Positions 43,644 to 52,557 of a stretch of DNA of 59,323 bases are shown here, piece after piece. Positions within the stretch are counted from its first letter, which is position 1. Each line of letters starts with the position of its first letter. A program made the translations under genes and the position numbers. A model generated the notes under the pieces. It did not search any database, was not told where the DNA came from, and saw only the letters and a list, made by a program, of their open reading frames with translations. Source of the DNA: Marinobacterium arenosum. GTDB taxonomy: Bacteria > Pseudomonadota > Gammaproteobacteria > Pseudomonadales > Balneatricaceae. The stretch spans positions 1 through 59,323 of the forward strand of contig NZ_JAILYN010000031.1 of assembly GCF_019795155.1 (NCBI RefSeq), given 5' to 3'.

Positions 43644-45914
43644 TCAGACCGGTACCAGCCGGTCCAGCCCCAGCTCGGTCAGTGTCTGTTCGGCCAGCGC
43701 ACGCACCTCGGTCGCATTACGCAGCTGCAGGCAGCGTTCGAGCAGATCGGCGGCCTGGGCCTGGCTGACGGTGCGGATCAACCACTTGATCTTCGGAATC
43801 TGCTGCGCCGCCAGACTGAGTTGGCGGAAACCCATGCCCAGCAACAGCAGCGCGGCGGCCGGGTCGGACGCCATCTCGCCGCACAGCGACAGCTTCAGCC
43901 CTAATGGGCGGCATTGCTGGACGATCTGCTGCAATGCCCGCAGCACCGCCGGGTCCAGGTTATCGAACAATGACGCGACCCGCGGGTTGTTGCGATCCAC
44001 CGCCAGCAGGTACTGGGTCAGGTCGTTCGAGCCGATCGACACGAAATCCAGCAGCGGCGCCAGCTGTGGCAGGATAAACAGTGTCGAGGGAACCTCGATC
44101 ATGATACCGATCTGCAGTTCGGCGATCTGATAACCCTCCTGCAGCAGGTCGTTGCGCACCCGTTCGGCGATCTGCCGGAAGCTCTCCAGCTCGTCCAGCC
44201 GGCCCACCATCGGTGCCAACAGCAGCAGGTTGTCGTTACCCTCGGAGGCACGCATCATCGCCCGCAGCTGGGTGACCAGCAGCGAGGTGTTGTCCAGCAT
44301 GAAGCGGATGCCGCGCCAGCCCAGGTACGGATTCTCCTCGTTGATCTCGAAGTACGGCAGTTGCTTGTCGCCGCCGATATCGAGAATCCGCATCGTCACC
44401 GGGCGGGGGGCGTAGGCCTCCAGCACCTGGCGGTAGACTTGGTACTGATCCTCCTCGGTGGGAAAGTTGTGCAGCTGCATGAACGGGATCTCGGAGCGGT
44501 ACAAGCCGATCCCTTCGGCGCCGCAGGCCAGCCCCGGCGACACGTCCGCCAACAGGCCGGTGTTGGCCATCAAGCGTACCTGGAAGCCGTCGCTGGTGAG
44601 CGCAGGCAACTCTTTCAGGTCCTGCAGTTCGGTGTTGAGCTGTTGCTCGGCAGCCTGCAGCCGGCGGTACTCGGCCAGCAGCGAACGGTTTGGGCGACTG
44701 ATGCACTCGCCGCGATAACCGTCGACGATTACCGGCTGGCCGGCCATCGCTTCCAGGTCCAGACCCTCCACCCCCATCACCGCGGCGATCCCCAGCGCCT
44801 TGGCGACGATTGCGGTATGCGACAGCGCCGAACCCTGGCTGCAGATCAGGCCGCGTACCCGATCGGTCGGCAGGCTGGCCAGGTCGGTGATGCTGATCAG
44901 TTCGCCGGCCAGGATCAGCTCGTCGTCGCCGGCCAGATCGAGCGGGTTTTCTCGCCGGCACAGGTGCTGCAGCAACCGGTTGCCGATATTACGGATATCC
45001 TCCTGGCGCGCCTTCAGGTAGGGGTCGTTGGCCGCCTGGAAGAAACCGGCCAGCTGCTCGACGGTGTTACGCAGTGCCCAGCTGGCGCTCTGCCCCTGCT
45101 GGATACCCTGCTGCACGCCCTGTTGCAGCTCCGGGCTGGCCAGCATCATCTGGTAGATGCCGAGCAGCGAACCCAGTTCGCTGTCGCCTTCCAGGCTCAA
45201 CCGGTCGTTGGCCTCCTGCAACTCATCATTCAATGCCTGGCTGGCATCGGCAAAGCTGGCCCGTTCCAGATCGATGCCCTGGCCCGGCTCTTCGCTGATC
45301 TGTTGCAGGCTGCGCTGCAGTCCCAGCGGCAACAGCCGGCCGACGCCGATACCGCTGGCGGCCTTGATCCCCTTGTGGCGCTGGTAACGCTTGCCACCGT
45401 TGCCGGTGGCCCGCTTCCAGCGGCCACTCTGCTGCAGCGGATAGAGGGTGGCGGCCAGTTGGGCCGCGACTGTCACCAGCAGCGCTTCGGCATCCTTGCC
45501 GAACAGCTCCTGTTCGGTGCCCTGCACCACCAATACGCCGACCAACTGGCGCAAGTAGATCATCGGTGCGCCGAGGAACTGGTGGTACGGCTCCTCGTGA
45601 GTTTCCGGGATGTAGATAAAACGGTCGTGACGCGGCGCGTCGGCCAGGTTCAACGGCCGCATTGATGAGGCGATCAGGCCGACCACCCCCTCCTCCATCG
45701 AGATGGCCACCCGGCCGACCGCATCGGCGGCCAGGCCGTCACTGGCCACCAGTTCCAGCTGGTTACTGTCGGGATTACGTAGGTATAGGCTGCAGACCGG
45801 TACCTGGAACAGCGCTTTCAGGCGGCTGACCACGGTGCCCATCGCTTCATGCGCATTACCGGCTTCGGCCAAGGCGTGGGTCAGGCTGGCGACGGCGGAT
45901 AGCGAATGGGGCAT
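43644..45914 (-). CDS. ptsP: PTS EI-Ntr (PtsP)
   Basis: Phosphoenolpyruvate-protein phosphotransferase of the nitrogen PTS (756 aa). An N-terminal GAF domain (residues about 15-155) senses signals such as glutamine. EI follows, with the phosphorylated His366 in CSQGSALSHTAIVAKALG. The PEP-binding TIM barrel holds the later blocks MRILDIGGDKQLPYF, SIGSNDLTQYLLAVDRNNPRV and the active-site Cys in LKLSLCGEMASDP. I use the ATG at 45914 after AAGGAGAG; a longer frame adds a non-conserved leader. The usual partner rppH is not next to it. Confidence 0.95.
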   Translation of the reverse strand: MPHSLSAVASLTHALAEAGNAHEAMGTVVSRLKALFQVPVCSLYLRNPDSNQLELVASDGLAADAVGRVAISMEEGVVGLIASSMRPLNLADAPRHDRFIYIPETHEEPYHQFLGAPMIYLRQLVGVLVVQGTEQELFGKDAEALLVTVAAQLAATLYPLQQSGRWKRATGNGGKRYQRHKGIKAASGIGVGRLLPLGLQRSLQQISEEPGQGIDLERASFADASQALNDELQEANDRLSLEGDSELGSLLGIYQMMLASPELQQGVQQGIQQGQSASWALRNTVEQLAGFFQAANDPYLKARQEDIRNIGNRLLQHLCRRENPLDLAGDDELILAGELISITDLASLPTDRVRGLICSQGSALSHTAIVAKALGIAAVMGVEGLDLEAMAGQPVIVDGYRGECISRPNRSLLAEYRRLQAAEQQLNTELQDLKELPALTSDGFQVRLMANTGLLADVSPGLACGAEGIGLYRSEIPFMQLHNFPTEEDQYQVYRQVLEAYAPRPVTMRILDIGGDKQLPYFEINEENPYLGWRGIRFMLDNTSLLVTQLRAMMRASEGNDNLLLLAPMVGRLDELESFRQIAERVRNDLLQEGYQIAELQIGIMIEVPSTLFILPQLAPLLDFVSIGSNDLTQYLLAVDRNNPRVASLFDNLDPAVLRALQQIVQQCRPLGLKLSLCGEMASDPAAALLLLGMGFRQLSLAAQQIPKIKWLIRTVSQAQAADLLERCLQLRNATEVRALAEQTLTELGLDRLVPV

Positions 45915-46276
45915 CGGGACTCTCTCCTTTGATCTGTTCCAGGGACCTGTCCACCCTACTCTACAGCATCCGTGGCGTGGCGCATCTGGAAAGTCGCATT
46001 GCCCATAGCCCGTCCGCGATCGGCTCTGCAGCGGTCTTTGCAACGCCCAGGTTGAACGATTCCTGCGAGGAAGCCGGAAGCCTGTAACTGCTGCCAGGGT
46101 AAGATTTATCGGGCCTGAGCCATCACTGGTTAATATTGTCAGTTATATTGGGTCTTAATGTTATTGCCGGCTGGCGGCCGATTGGCGAAGCTGCTACAGC
46201 AATCAATAAACCCCGTTTGCCGAGCGCTGAGCGGGGTATCAAAAAATAGCCCAGAACAATAACAATTGGGGCGTTT
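45915..46276. other. 362-bp divergent region between ptsP and the Ycf48-like gene
   Basis: No gene seen. The part from 46120 to 46165 is AT-rich (TTAATATTGTCAGTTATATT) and probably holds a promoter for the plus-strand genes. An imperfect hairpin ACCCCG...CGGGGT lies at about 46209-46234. Confidence 0.4.
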
Positions 46277-47356
46277 ATGCGAATCAGAACGATTACCCTG
46301 CTGCTGGCCTGGCTGGCAGCGCCACTGGTCTCGGCCCAGGCCGACCGGCTGGAGACCCCTGCACAGCCCAGCAGCCGGGCTGCCCAGGCGGTGCTAACGG
46401 ATATCGCCCGGCTACCGCAACGGCTGGTGGCGGTCGGCGAACAGGGCACCGTGCTGCTGTCCGACAGCCAGGGGGACGACTGGCGCCAGGCCCAGGTGCC
46501 GGTCAGCGTGTTGCTGACGGCGGTCAGTTTTGTCGACGACCAGTACGGCTGGGCGGTCGGCCACGACGGCGTGGTGCTGCACAGCAGCGACGGTGGTACC
46601 AGCTGGCAGCGCCAGTTGACTGGAGACCGGATCAACCAATTGCGGGTCGAGCAGCTGCAGCAGGCGCTGGCCGAACTGGAAAACGCCGACAGCCCCGATG
46701 AGGAGCAGCTGGAGCGGCTGCAGTATGCGCTGGACGATGCTGAACTGGCCCGGGAAGACGGCCCGTCGGTGCCACTGCTGGATGTCTGGTTCCAGGACCG
46801 CAATACCGGCTTCGTAATCGGCGGCTACGGCCTGATCCTGAAGACCACCGATAGCGGCCAGAGCTGGCAGAGCCTCGATCATCGGCTGCCCAACCCCGAC
46901 CGTTTCCACCTGAACAGCCTGCTGGCCGACAGCCGGGGCCGGTTGTGGATCGCCGGCGAGGCCGGCCTGCTGCTGCGCTCCGACGACCTGGGTGAGCGCT
47001 GGCAGGCAGTGGACAGCCCCTATGAGGGTTCCTGGTTCGCGATGGCCGAACAGCAGGGACTCTACCTGCTGGGTCTGCGCGGCCACCTGTTCCATTCTGA
47101 AGATGGCGAGGACTGGCAACCGGTCGAGCTAGCGCAGCGGGCTACCCTGAACGGTGCTATCCGGCAGGATGGCGGGCTCTGGCTGGTCGGCCAGGGTGGT
47201 CTGCTGCTGGAACGCACGGCGGACGGCTTTGTTAGCCGCAAGGCGCCGGTACGGCGCAGTTTCAGCGCTGGCGTGGCCAGTGGCGAGCAGTTGATCCTGG
47301 TGGGTGAAGGGGGTGTCAGTCGCGTGGCGATGGCAGCACGGGAGGGTGCGAAATGA
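46277..47356 (+). CDS. exported Ycf48-like beta-propeller protein
   Basis: A 359-aa secreted protein (signal peptide MRIRTITLLLAWLAAPLVSA). The repeats carry the Ycf48/BNR pattern S-D-x-G-x-x-W: DSQGDDWRQ, SSDGGTSWQRQ, TTDSGQSWQSLD, SDDLGERWQAV and SEDGEDWQPV, a beta-propeller of about seven blades. A short coiled-coil-like insert (QLRVEQLQQALAELENADSPDE) interrupts it. Its stop overlaps the RND gene by four bases (ATGA). Such pairs recur in pseudomonads, usually with DUF1302/DUF1329 outer-membrane genes, which are missing here. Probably a periplasmic partner of the transporter. Confidence 0.82.
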   Translation: MRIRTITLLLAWLAAPLVSAQADRLETPAQPSSRAAQAVLTDIARLPQRLVAVGEQGTVLLSDSQGDDWRQAQVPVSVLLTAVSFVDDQYGWAVGHDGVVLHSSDGGTSWQRQLTGDRINQLRVEQLQQALAELENADSPDEEQLERLQYALDDAELAREDGPSVPLLDVWFQDRNTGFVIGGYGLILKTTDSGQSWQSLDHRLPNPDRFHLNSLLADSRGRLWIAGEAGLLLRSDDLGERWQAVDSPYEGSWFAMAEQQGLYLLGLRGHLFHSEDGEDWQPVELAQRATLNGAIRQDGGLWLVGQGGLLLERTADGFVSRKAPVRRSFSAGVASGEQLILVGEGGVSRVAMAAREGAK

Positions 47357-49731
47357 GTGGTATCGGTTCCAATCTGCTGGCGCCGATCAGGGCCAGCGAG
47401 CAGTTGATCGAGCGGTTGCTGTTCAACAGTCGCGGCCTGGTGCTGGCGCTGTTTACGCTGCTGACCGTCTGGCTGTTGGTGCAGGCCAGCCAGATCCGGC
47501 CGGACGCCAGCTTCGTCAAGATGATCCCGACCCAGCACCCCTACGTGGCCAACTTCCTGGATTACCGCGATGACCTGTCCGGGCTCGGCAACAGCATCCG
47601 GGTGGTGGTGGCCGCGACCGATGGCGATATCTTCGATGCCGACTACCAGCAGACCCTGAAGCAGGTCACCGACGAGCTGTTCTTCATCCCCGGCGTCGAC
47701 CGCTCGGCGCTGAAGTCGATCTGGACCCCGAACGTACGCTGGACCGAGGTCACCGAAGAGGGTTTCGTCGGCGGACCGGTGATTCCGGCCGAGTACGACG
47801 GCTCCGCGGAGAGCCTGGAACAGGTGCGGATCAATATCCTGCGCTCCGGTCAGGTCGGCCGGTTGGTGGCCAACGACTTCCGTTCTGCGATGATCCAGGT
47901 GCCGCTGTTCGACAAGCACCCGGAGACCGGCGAAAAGCTGAACTACCAGCAGTTCTCGGCCCAGGTGGAGAAGCTGGTGCGCGACAAGTACCAGCGCGAC
48001 GGTATCCGCATCCATATCACCGGTTTTGCCAAGATCGTCGGTGACCTGATCGACGGCGCGGTGCAGGTGGCGATCTTCTTCGCCATCGCGCTGGGCGTCA
48101 CCCTGGTGTTGCTGTTTCTCTACTCCGGCAGTGTGACCGGCACGCTGATCCCGCTGGCCTGTTCGCTGGTGGCGGTAATCTGGCAGCTGGGTCTGCTGAA
48201 AACCCTCGGCTACGGGCTGGACCCCTACTCCATGCTGGTGCCGTTCCTGGTATTTGCGATCGGCGTCAGCCACGGCGTGCAGATCGTCAACACCATCTCG
48301 CTGGAGGCCGGCCAGGGAGCGGATAAACTGACCGCCGCCCAGCGCGCCTTCCGGGCGATCTATATTCCCGGCCTGACCGCCCTGCTCTCCGACGGCATCG
48401 GCTTCGTCACCCTGATGGTGATCCAGATCCAGGTGATCCAGGACCTGGCGGTGGCGGCGGCGCTCGGCGTGGCGGTAATCATCCTGACCAACCTGCTACT
48501 GCTGCCGTTGCTGATGTCCTATGCCGGCGTCGGCCGGCGGGCTATTGAGCGCGCCCGGCGCAGCGCCAGCCAGCCGCACAGCCGCTGGCAGCTGCTGACC
48601 GTCTTCGCCCGTCCGGCCGGTGCTTGGAGCGCGGTGGCGGTGGCCGGGCTGTTCGTGCTGATCGGCCTTTATGCCAGCCAGGACCTGAAGATCGGCGATC
48701 TGGATGCCGGCGCGCCGGAACTGCGTGCCGACTCCCGCTACAACCAGGACAACGCCTTCATCACCGCCAACTACTCCACCTCCAGCGACGTGTTCGTGGT
48801 GATGGTGGCCACCGGCAAGGAGCAGTGCAGCCGCTTCGAAACCCTGACATTGGTGGACCGTTTCCAGCAGTACCTGACCAATGTATCCGGTGTGCAGAGC
48901 AGCCTGTCACTGGCCGACGTGTCTGAGCGGGTCACCGCCGGCCTCAACGAGGGCAACCTGAAGTGGCGCTCGATCAGCCGCAACCAGTACGTGATCAACG
49001 CCTCGCTGAGCTACGTACCGGCCGGGCTAATGAACAGCAGTTGCTCGCTGCTGCCGGTGATCCTGTTCCTCGACGACCACAAGGCGGAAACCCTGCAGAG
49101 GGTCACCGAGGCGGTTGGCAGTTTTGCCGACCGGCATAACAGCGACAACATCCAGTTCCTGATGGCGGCCGGTAACGCCGGCTTCGAGGCCGCCACCAAC
49201 GAGGTGATCGGCACCGCCCAGTACGAGATGCTGCTGTGGGTGTACGGCGTGGTTAGCCTGCTCTGCCTGGCGACCTTCCGCTCGTTGCGCACGGTGATCT
49301 GCATCATCGTGCCGCTGGCGCTGACCTCGCTGCTCTGCCAGGCGCTGATGGCTCGGCTGGGCATCGGCGTCAAGGTCGCCACCCTGCCAGTGATCGCGCT
49401 GGGGGTCGGTATCGGTGTCGACTACGGCATCTACATCTACTCCAAGCTCAGTACCTACCTGGTACAGGGCTATGCGCTGCCGCGTGCCTACCTGGAGACG
49501 CTGCGTACCACCGGCAAGTCGGTCGCCTTCACCGGTATGACGCTGGCGATCGGCGTGGTGCTGTGGATCTTCTCGCCGATCGCCTTCCAGGCCGATATGG
49601 GCATTCTGCTGACCTTCATGTTCCTGTGGAACATGCTCGGTGCGCTGATCCTGCTGCCGGCGCTGGCCTGCCTGCTGCTGCCCAAGGAGGTACGCGTGTC
49701 CTCAAAGGAGGTTTCTGATGCTGTTCAGTAA
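47353..49731 (+). CDS. MMPL-type RND transporter
   Basis: A 792-aa inner-membrane RND-superfamily protein of the MMPL/HpnN-like type. It has the duplicated plan of one helix, a large periplasmic domain and five helices, twice. The first half has LVPFLVFAIGVSHGVQIVNTIS, the second has LPVIALGVGIGVDYGIYIYSKL, each bearing the charged-residue pattern of helix 4/10. It lacks the features of drug-efflux AcrB. Such proteins often move lipids or hydrophobic molecules. It is coupled to a Ycf48-like protein upstream and a Usp gene downstream. Confidence 0.88.
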   Translation: MSGIGSNLLAPIRASEQLIERLLFNSRGLVLALFTLLTVWLLVQASQIRPDASFVKMIPTQHPYVANFLDYRDDLSGLGNSIRVVVAATDGDIFDADYQQTLKQVTDELFFIPGVDRSALKSIWTPNVRWTEVTEEGFVGGPVIPAEYDGSAESLEQVRINILRSGQVGRLVANDFRSAMIQVPLFDKHPETGEKLNYQQFSAQVEKLVRDKYQRDGIRIHITGFAKIVGDLIDGAVQVAIFFAIALGVTLVLLFLYSGSVTGTLIPLACSLVAVIWQLGLLKTLGYGLDPYSMLVPFLVFAIGVSHGVQIVNTISLEAGQGADKLTAAQRAFRAIYIPGLTALLSDGIGFVTLMVIQIQVIQDLAVAAALGVAVIILTNLLLLPLLMSYAGVGRRAIERARRSASQPHSRWQLLTVFARPAGAWSAVAVAGLFVLIGLYASQDLKIGDLDAGAPELRADSRYNQDNAFITANYSTSSDVFVVMVATGKEQCSRFETLTLVDRFQQYLTNVSGVQSSLSLADVSERVTAGLNEGNLKWRSISRNQYVINASLSYVPAGLMNSSCSLLPVILFLDDHKAETLQRVTEAVGSFADRHNSDNIQFLMAAGNAGFEAATNEVIGTAQYEMLLWVYGVVSLLCLATFRSLRTVICIIVPLALTSLLCQALMARLGIGVKVATLPVIALGVGIGVDYGIYIYSKLSTYLVQGYALPRAYLETLRTTGKSVAFTGMTLAIGVVLWIFSPIAFQADMGILLTFMFLWNMLGALILLPALACLLLPKEVRVSSKEVSDAVQ

Positions 49732-50566
49732 ACGGATTCTGGTGGCGCTGGATGACAGCGCCCATGGCTTGCGGGCGCTGACCCGCGCCCGGCTGATCGC
49801 CGAGCGGATGGGCGCCGAACTGGAGCTGGTCTGGATCGGCGCCGGCGAGCCCTGGCACGGCTACCAGGAGGCGCTGGAGGAGCTGGCCGACAGCGGCCTG
49901 CGTTGGCAGCGCGGCGAGACGGTCGACTCGCTGGAGCGGATGATTCGTCAGCGCTGGCAGCAGGACCATTTCGCACTGCTGGTAAAAGGCTGCGACCAGC
50001 GCCACGATCAGCCCTCGCTGCTGGCGCCGCGCGACTGGCAACTACTGCGCGATACCCCCTGCCCGGTGTTGCTGGTCAAGAACCCGGCACGCTGGGCCGG
50101 CGGCCGCATTCTGGCGGCAATCGACCCGCTCAACGAACGGGAGTCGGCCGACCGCCATAACCAGTCGGTGCTGCTGATGGCGGCCTGCATCGCCCAGCAG
50201 GCCGGTGCCGAACTGCATACCGTTTGCGCTACCCTGGCGCCAATGTGGGGCGCCGAGCCGAAGCATCAGGCACCGGCCCTGATCGAGCAGAACGCCCGCC
50301 AGGCGGTCGAGGCATTGCTGGACCGGCTGCGCCTCCAGCCGTACGCCAACCATATCGGCGAGGGCCCGCCCCACTTCTGGATTCCCAAGGTGGCCAAACA
50401 GCTCGACGCTTCGCTGGTAGTAATCGGCACCCACGCCCGCGGCGGCCTGAAGGGCGTGCTGCTGGGCAACACCGCCGAGCAGGTGCTCGACAAGCTGGAG
50501 ACCGACATCATGGTGCTGCGCCCCGGCCTGGCCGATGAACTGAAGACGCTGTTGGTCGGCGACTGA
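49718..50566 (+). CDS. tandem universal stress protein
   Basis: A 282-aa cytoplasmic protein with two Usp domains. The first (RILVALDDSAHGLRALTRA ... PCPVLLVKN) lacks the ATP-binding glycine motif. The second (GRILAAIDPLNERES...) ends with the ATP signature GTHARGGLKGVLLGNTAEQ. The N-terminus overlaps the RND gene by 14 bases, after an AAAGGAGG ribosome site, so it is the third gene of that operon. Role in this operon unknown; Usp proteins help survival in stress and stationary phase. Confidence 0.87.
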   Translation: MLFSKRILVALDDSAHGLRALTRARLIAERMGAELELVWIGAGEPWHGYQEALEELADSGLRWQRGETVDSLERMIRQRWQQDHFALLVKGCDQRHDQPSLLAPRDWQLLRDTPCPVLLVKNPARWAGGRILAAIDPLNERESADRHNQSVLLMAACIAQQAGAELHTVCATLAPMWGAEPKHQAPALIEQNARQAVEALLDRLRLQPYANHIGEGPPHFWIPKVAKQLDASLVVIGTHARGGLKGVLLGNTAEQVLDKLETDIMVLRPGLADELKTLLVGD

Positions 50567-50606
50567 AACGCTTTCTCCTGATCCGTTAGACCTTGCTAAC
50601 CATCTT

Positions 50607-50631
50607 CGCCCGGCATCGCCGGGCGTTTTTT
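50607..50631 (+). terminator. terminator of the Ycf48-RND-Usp operon
   Basis: CGCCCGGC-ATC-GCCGGGCG, eight-bp perfect stem with a 3-nt loop, then six T. Confidence 0.93.
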
Positions 50632-50665
50632 ATCTTTTTAATTATCTCCAGGGCTGCCGCGCTTC

Positions 50666-50734
50666 GTAGCAGTCCGCTCAGAAGGCGACACCCGGCGACC
50701 ATGTCAGCCCCGTCGCGGTCAGAACCTGTTGCTA
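50666..50734. repeat. REP-like repeat (family A), tandem copy 1
   Basis: GTAGCAGTCCGCTCAGAAGG ... CGTCGCGGTCAGAACCTGTT, ending GCTAC. First of three head-to-tail copies. Confidence 0.8.
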
Positions 50735-50749
50735 CAGCGTCTGAGCGCC

Positions 50750-50819
50750 GTAGCAGCCCGCTCCGCAGGCGACACCCGCGGACCGTGCCAACCCCGTCGC
50801 GGTCGGAGCCCGCTGCTAC
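50750..50819. repeat. REP-like repeat (family A), tandem copy 2
   Basis: GTAGCAGCCCGCTCCGCAGG ... CGCGGTCGGAGCCCGCTGCT, ending AC. The clearest full-length copy in the window; it starts 84 bp after copy 1. Confidence 0.85.
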
Positions 50820-50830
50820 AGGGCCCTGCC

Positions 50831-50857
50831 TCGCAGCAGCCCGTTCAGAGGGCGACA
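50831..50857. repeat. REP-like repeat (family A), half copy 3
   Basis: Starts TCGCAGCAGCCCGTTCAGAG and ends GGCGACAC; the left half only. It lies 81 bp after copy 2. Confidence 0.6.
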
Positions 50858-50957
50858 CTCCAGGACTGACGGACACTGCCCGGAGCTGTGTCGAACCTTG
50901 CTGAATTCCATTATCATGCGGCGCACCGACTATCTCGATTCCTTGGAGACTGCTGTT

Positions 50958-51374
50958 GTGAATACCGACCTGCTCGAAGCCCTGGCCGCCATCAGACAAT
51001 CCGTGCTGGCTGACTGGGAGCAGCAATGGGCGTCTCCCCAGCGACACCAGTACGAATACCTGCGCAACGCTGCCGACCAGGTCGAGCGCATTCTCGGCGA
51101 GACGCTGACCAAACTCTATGACCTATATGGCCCGAAATACGTGGTGCTGCAGGCCTTCATGCAGCTGGACGGCCTGCTGTCGATGGAGATGGCCGACATC
51201 CTGCCGGCCCGGGGCGAATTCGATCACCTCTGCATGAACGAGCTGCTGCATATCCTGCTGCTGAACTACGTTTTGGATGATCTGGAGGCGATCGGCGAAG
51301 ATCGTGGTTACTTCAGTCCTCAAGGCGGCTTTGGCGATAATCAAGGCGCCAAGCCCGGCCCGCGGCATCATTGA
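50958..51374 (+). CDS. hypothetical protein
   Basis: A 138-aa, mostly helical, acidic cytoplasmic protein I do not recognise. I propose the GTG at 50958, about 10 bases after TTGGAG, giving MNTDLLEALAAIRQSVLADW; in-frame ATGs upstream (50898, 50916) are possible. Notable block: YDLYGPKYVVLQAFMQLDGLLSMEMADILP, then HLCMNELLHILLLNYVLDDLEAI. The C-terminus is polar. It stands alone after the REP repeats and before a LysE-type gene. No signal peptide. Confidence 0.6.
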   Translation: MNTDLLEALAAIRQSVLADWEQQWASPQRHQYEYLRNAADQVERILGETLTKLYDLYGPKYVVLQAFMQLDGLLSMEMADILPARGEFDHLCMNELLHILLLNYVLDDLEAIGEDRGYFSPQGGFGDNQGAKPGPRHH

Positions 51375-51475
51375 TCCGGCGGGCCCGATCGGGGTCTGTA
51401 TCCCGGCTCTCAAAAGCCGCCTAGGCTATTCAGTTCCGCAAATCTAAGCGCGAGTTTACTAGGGAAGCACCAAGG

Positions 51476-52105
51476 ATGGATTTTTCTATATTGCCAGTAT
51501 TCCTGATAGCGGTATTTTTTCTGGCAATCTCCCCTGGCCCAGACCTGTTACTGATCTCCTCCTACGCCTCGTCCAAAGGGTTTAAAGCAGGTTTTATGAT
51601 ATCCGCGGGTATCTTTGTGGCCGGTCTGCTGCAAACGCTGCTAGTAGCTTTTGGTTTGGGGCAACTTTTGCAGGCAATGCCTCCGCTGGTGTGGGCTATA
51701 AAAATTGTCGGGGTGCTGTATCTGTCATGGCTTGGGTTAAATCTGTTGCGGGTATGGTTCAAAAGTGGCTCGGCATCGACATGCACATCTGAAACCAAGT
51801 CGCTTGGTTCAACACGGCTGATGTATCAAGGCCTGCTAAATAACCTAATGAACCCCAAGGCACTGCTGTTTTTCAGTATGTTTTTGCCACAATTTACCAA
51901 TGTACAGTTCAACCTGACTGCTCAGATTCTGGTATTGGGAGTGGTACTGAGTTGTATTGCGTTGTTGGTAAATATCTTCTTTTCACTGTCGTTTAGTAAG
52001 CTTGGTGCCGTTGTAGGCAACAAGTTTAAATTAGGGCGTCATATCGATGGCATCTTAGGTGTCATCTTCTTGGGCCTTGCTGCACGCCTGGCTACAAGCA
52101 AGTAG
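51476..52105 (+). CDS. LysE/RhtB-family amino acid exporter, low G+C
   Basis: A 209-aa inner-membrane exporter with six helices. The family signature is FLAISPGPDLLLISSYASSKG near residue 17, and LLNNLMNPKALLFFSMFLPQF in the second half. It probably exports a homoserine-, threonine- or lysine-like amino acid. A sampled line (51541-51600) is about 45% G+C, against about 68% in the acyl-CoA dehydrogenase gene nearby, so it looks acquired by transfer. The stretch after it carries a short repeat AGCAAGTAGCAAGTAGCA. Confidence 0.85.
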   Translation: MDFSILPVFLIAVFFLAISPGPDLLLISSYASSKGFKAGFMISAGIFVAGLLQTLLVAFGLGQLLQAMPPLVWAIKIVGVLYLSWLGLNLLRVWFKSGSASTCTSETKSLGSTRLMYQGLLNNLMNPKALLFFSMFLPQFTNVQFNLTAQILVLGVVLSCIALLVNIFFSLSFSKLGAVVGNKFKLGRHIDGILGVIFLGLAARLATSK

Positions 52106-52557
52106 CAAGTAGCAGTGTACTCCAGGCGGATTTTTTCGTTTGTGCACTCATCGGTACAGATAGTCGTTGCTTTCGCTTTGTTCAATACAAGTCAGCAAGC
52201 ATGTCTCGCTGTTCTTCCAGTATCGTTCGATTGGCCTTCAGCCATGCCGGGCCCGTCAGGCCACCTGGCCCCGGTTATATGGGGCAGGGAGGCGGTCAAT
52301 GTCATCCTATTCGAACAGCCACTGCCGGGTTCGAATTGTCACTCTTGCTGACCGAATTTGACAGTCGGCTCTCTTTTCTTCTCTCATCCACAGCCCATAT
52401 CAGCCATCGCTTGCCAGGTTTTGTCATAAAAACTGGTGCGTTTTGTTATTGGCCGGCGGCGGCCTTTGAACCATTCTGTTGATCATTGAAGGGCGGCTGT
52501 GCGGCCGCTTGCCAGAATGCGATTAGGCACGGACAGAACAACAAGAGGTAATCCACC
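52106..52557. other. 450-bp gap before the acyl-CoA operon
   Basis: No gene supported: short frames overlap and have no family likeness. G+C is lower than in the operon. A one-mismatch DnaA box (TCATCCACA, 52384-52392) and a T-rich stretch occur. The operon promoter should lie in the right part. Confidence 0.4.
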
